Below are positions 19,031 through 19,499 of a DNA stretch of 19,499 bases, piece after piece; position 1 is the first letter of the stretch, and each line of letters begins with the position of its first letter. The translations under genes were made by a program, and so were the position numbers. The notes beneath the pieces were generated by a model, which had not been told where the DNA came from, did no database searches, and was given only the letters and a program-made list of their open reading frames with translations. Source of the DNA: Mesotoga sp. UBA6090. GTDB lineage: Bacteria; Thermotogota; Thermotogae; Petrotogales; Kosmotogaceae. The stretch covers positions 1 to 19,499 of the forward strand of contig NZ_DIXC01000065.1 in assembly GCF_002435945.1 (NCBI RefSeq). The letters are read 5' to 3'.

Positions 19031-19499
19031 GTGGATTAAATTGTACACGGATATGTTCGACAACAGGAAGATAAAGTTTATCAGAAAACTTCCAGAGGGA
19101 AACGACATCTTGCTGATGTGGATAATGCTTCTAATATCTGCAGGCAAGGTCAACGATGAAGGCTACGTTTATCTCATTGAAGACATTCCATATACACCAG
19201 AATCGTTAGCAGACGAGTTTGATTTGCCAATAAACACCATAAAACTGGGCCTCGAAACGATGAAAAAGCTAAACATGATAGAAGATGACTCCAAAGGTCT
19301 TAGAATACTGAACTGGTGCGAATATCAGAGCGTTGACGGATTAGAAAAGGTTAAAGAACTAAACAGATTAAGGCAAAAAAAGCACAGAGATAAAAAGAAA
19401 CAAGAGGCTCTTCCAGAGTCAGTTACAAACGATTTAACAGATTCGCATAACGTTACGGATAACGTTAGCGTAACGTTGTTTTTTGCAAGAGTGAATTCC
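19017..19499 (+). CDS. Phage replisome organizer, N-terminal part (cut by window end)
   Basis: The first 161 codons are present. The N-terminus VKWIKLYTDMFDNRKIKFIR, KLPEGNDILLMWIMLLISAG is diagnostic of the phage replisome organizer N-terminal (wHTH) family, whose members bind the phage origin and recruit the host helicase. A basic linker (RLRQKKHRDKKKQ) follows, then a Val/Thr/Asn-rich low-complexity stretch (NVTDNVSVT) encoded by TAACGTT repeats. ATG 19017 lies in the overlap with the upstream gene. No strong ribosome site is seen, so translation is probably coupled. A helicase-loader domain or gene should follow outside the window. Confidence 0.92.
   Translation, partial: MTDVKWIKLYTDMFDNRKIKFIRKLPEGNDILLMWIMLLISAGKVNDEGYVYLIEDIPYTPESLADEFDLPINTIKLGLETMKKLNMIEDDSKGLRILNWCEYQSVDGLEKVKELNRLRQKKHRDKKKQEALPESVTNDLTDSHNVTDNVSVTLFFARVNS
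19448..19478 (+). repeat. TAACGTT repeats inside the replisome-organizer gene (candidate origin iterons)
   Basis: TAACGTTA at 19448-19455, TAACGTTA at 19460-19467 and TAACGTTG at 19471-19478: three near-palindromic copies at 12- and 11-bp spacing, about one helical turn. They encode the Asn-Val-Thr/Ser-rich linker. Phage origins often lie within the initiator gene, so these are likely binding sites for the protein itself. More copies may lie past the window end. Confidence 0.55.

Overview
The window joins a bacterial chromosome to the left part of what looks like an integrated temperate phage. The host is most likely a member of the Thermotogota, probably the Kosmotoga/Mesotoga group. I infer this from a protein closely resembling the Thermotoga maltosyltransferase (GH13), an rplU-rpmA-rplM-rpsI-dnaG operon, a spoVS-type gene and moderate GC. 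The species assignment comes from recalled protein similarity and was not tested by a search.

Host part (1-4870). A leftward operon encodes L21, L27, L13, S9 and the start of DNA primase, with a terminator between rpsI and dnaG. A rightward tRNA-Ser(CGA), with its own promoter and terminator, precedes the maltosyltransferase gene. A bidirectional terminator follows. Next comes a leftward tRNA-Gly(TCC)-Arg(TCT)-His(GTG)-Arg(TCG) cluster that runs into spoVS.

Mobile part (about 4871-19499). A large serine integrase, reading leftward, ends 35 bp from tRNA-Gly. To its right lie a regulatory gap, a small Lys-rich protein gene and an 850-bp stretch without a credible gene. That stretch folds on paper into many nested long-range helices. 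I regard it as a giant structured non-coding RNA of the GOLLD/ROOL kind, or a new class, and it is the most interesting object here. About 20 small, tightly packed or overlapping rightward genes follow (7984-15628). Nearly all are unrecognisable, and almost all start behind a strong AGGAGGTG-like ribosome site. The exceptions with recognisable features are an ArdC-like protein with a zinc metallopeptidase motif, two or three small zinc-ribbon proteins and a 40-residue membrane protein.

The immunity region (15649-16567) has a leftward CI-like repressor facing a rightward Cro-like protein, with operator-like repeats between them. The repressor's S24 domain appears to have lost its catalytic Ser and Lys. 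Rightward of it come an Fe-S PD-(D/E)XK nuclease (Cas4/AddB-like), a probable single-strand annealing protein, a small wHTH-like protein and a phage replisome organizer cut by the window end. The organizer gene carries three TAACGTT repeats that may be origin iterons. The order int / accessory / cI-cro / recombination / replication is that of the lysogeny and early modules of a siphovirus-like temperate phage. The structural genes and the other attachment site would lie beyond the right edge.
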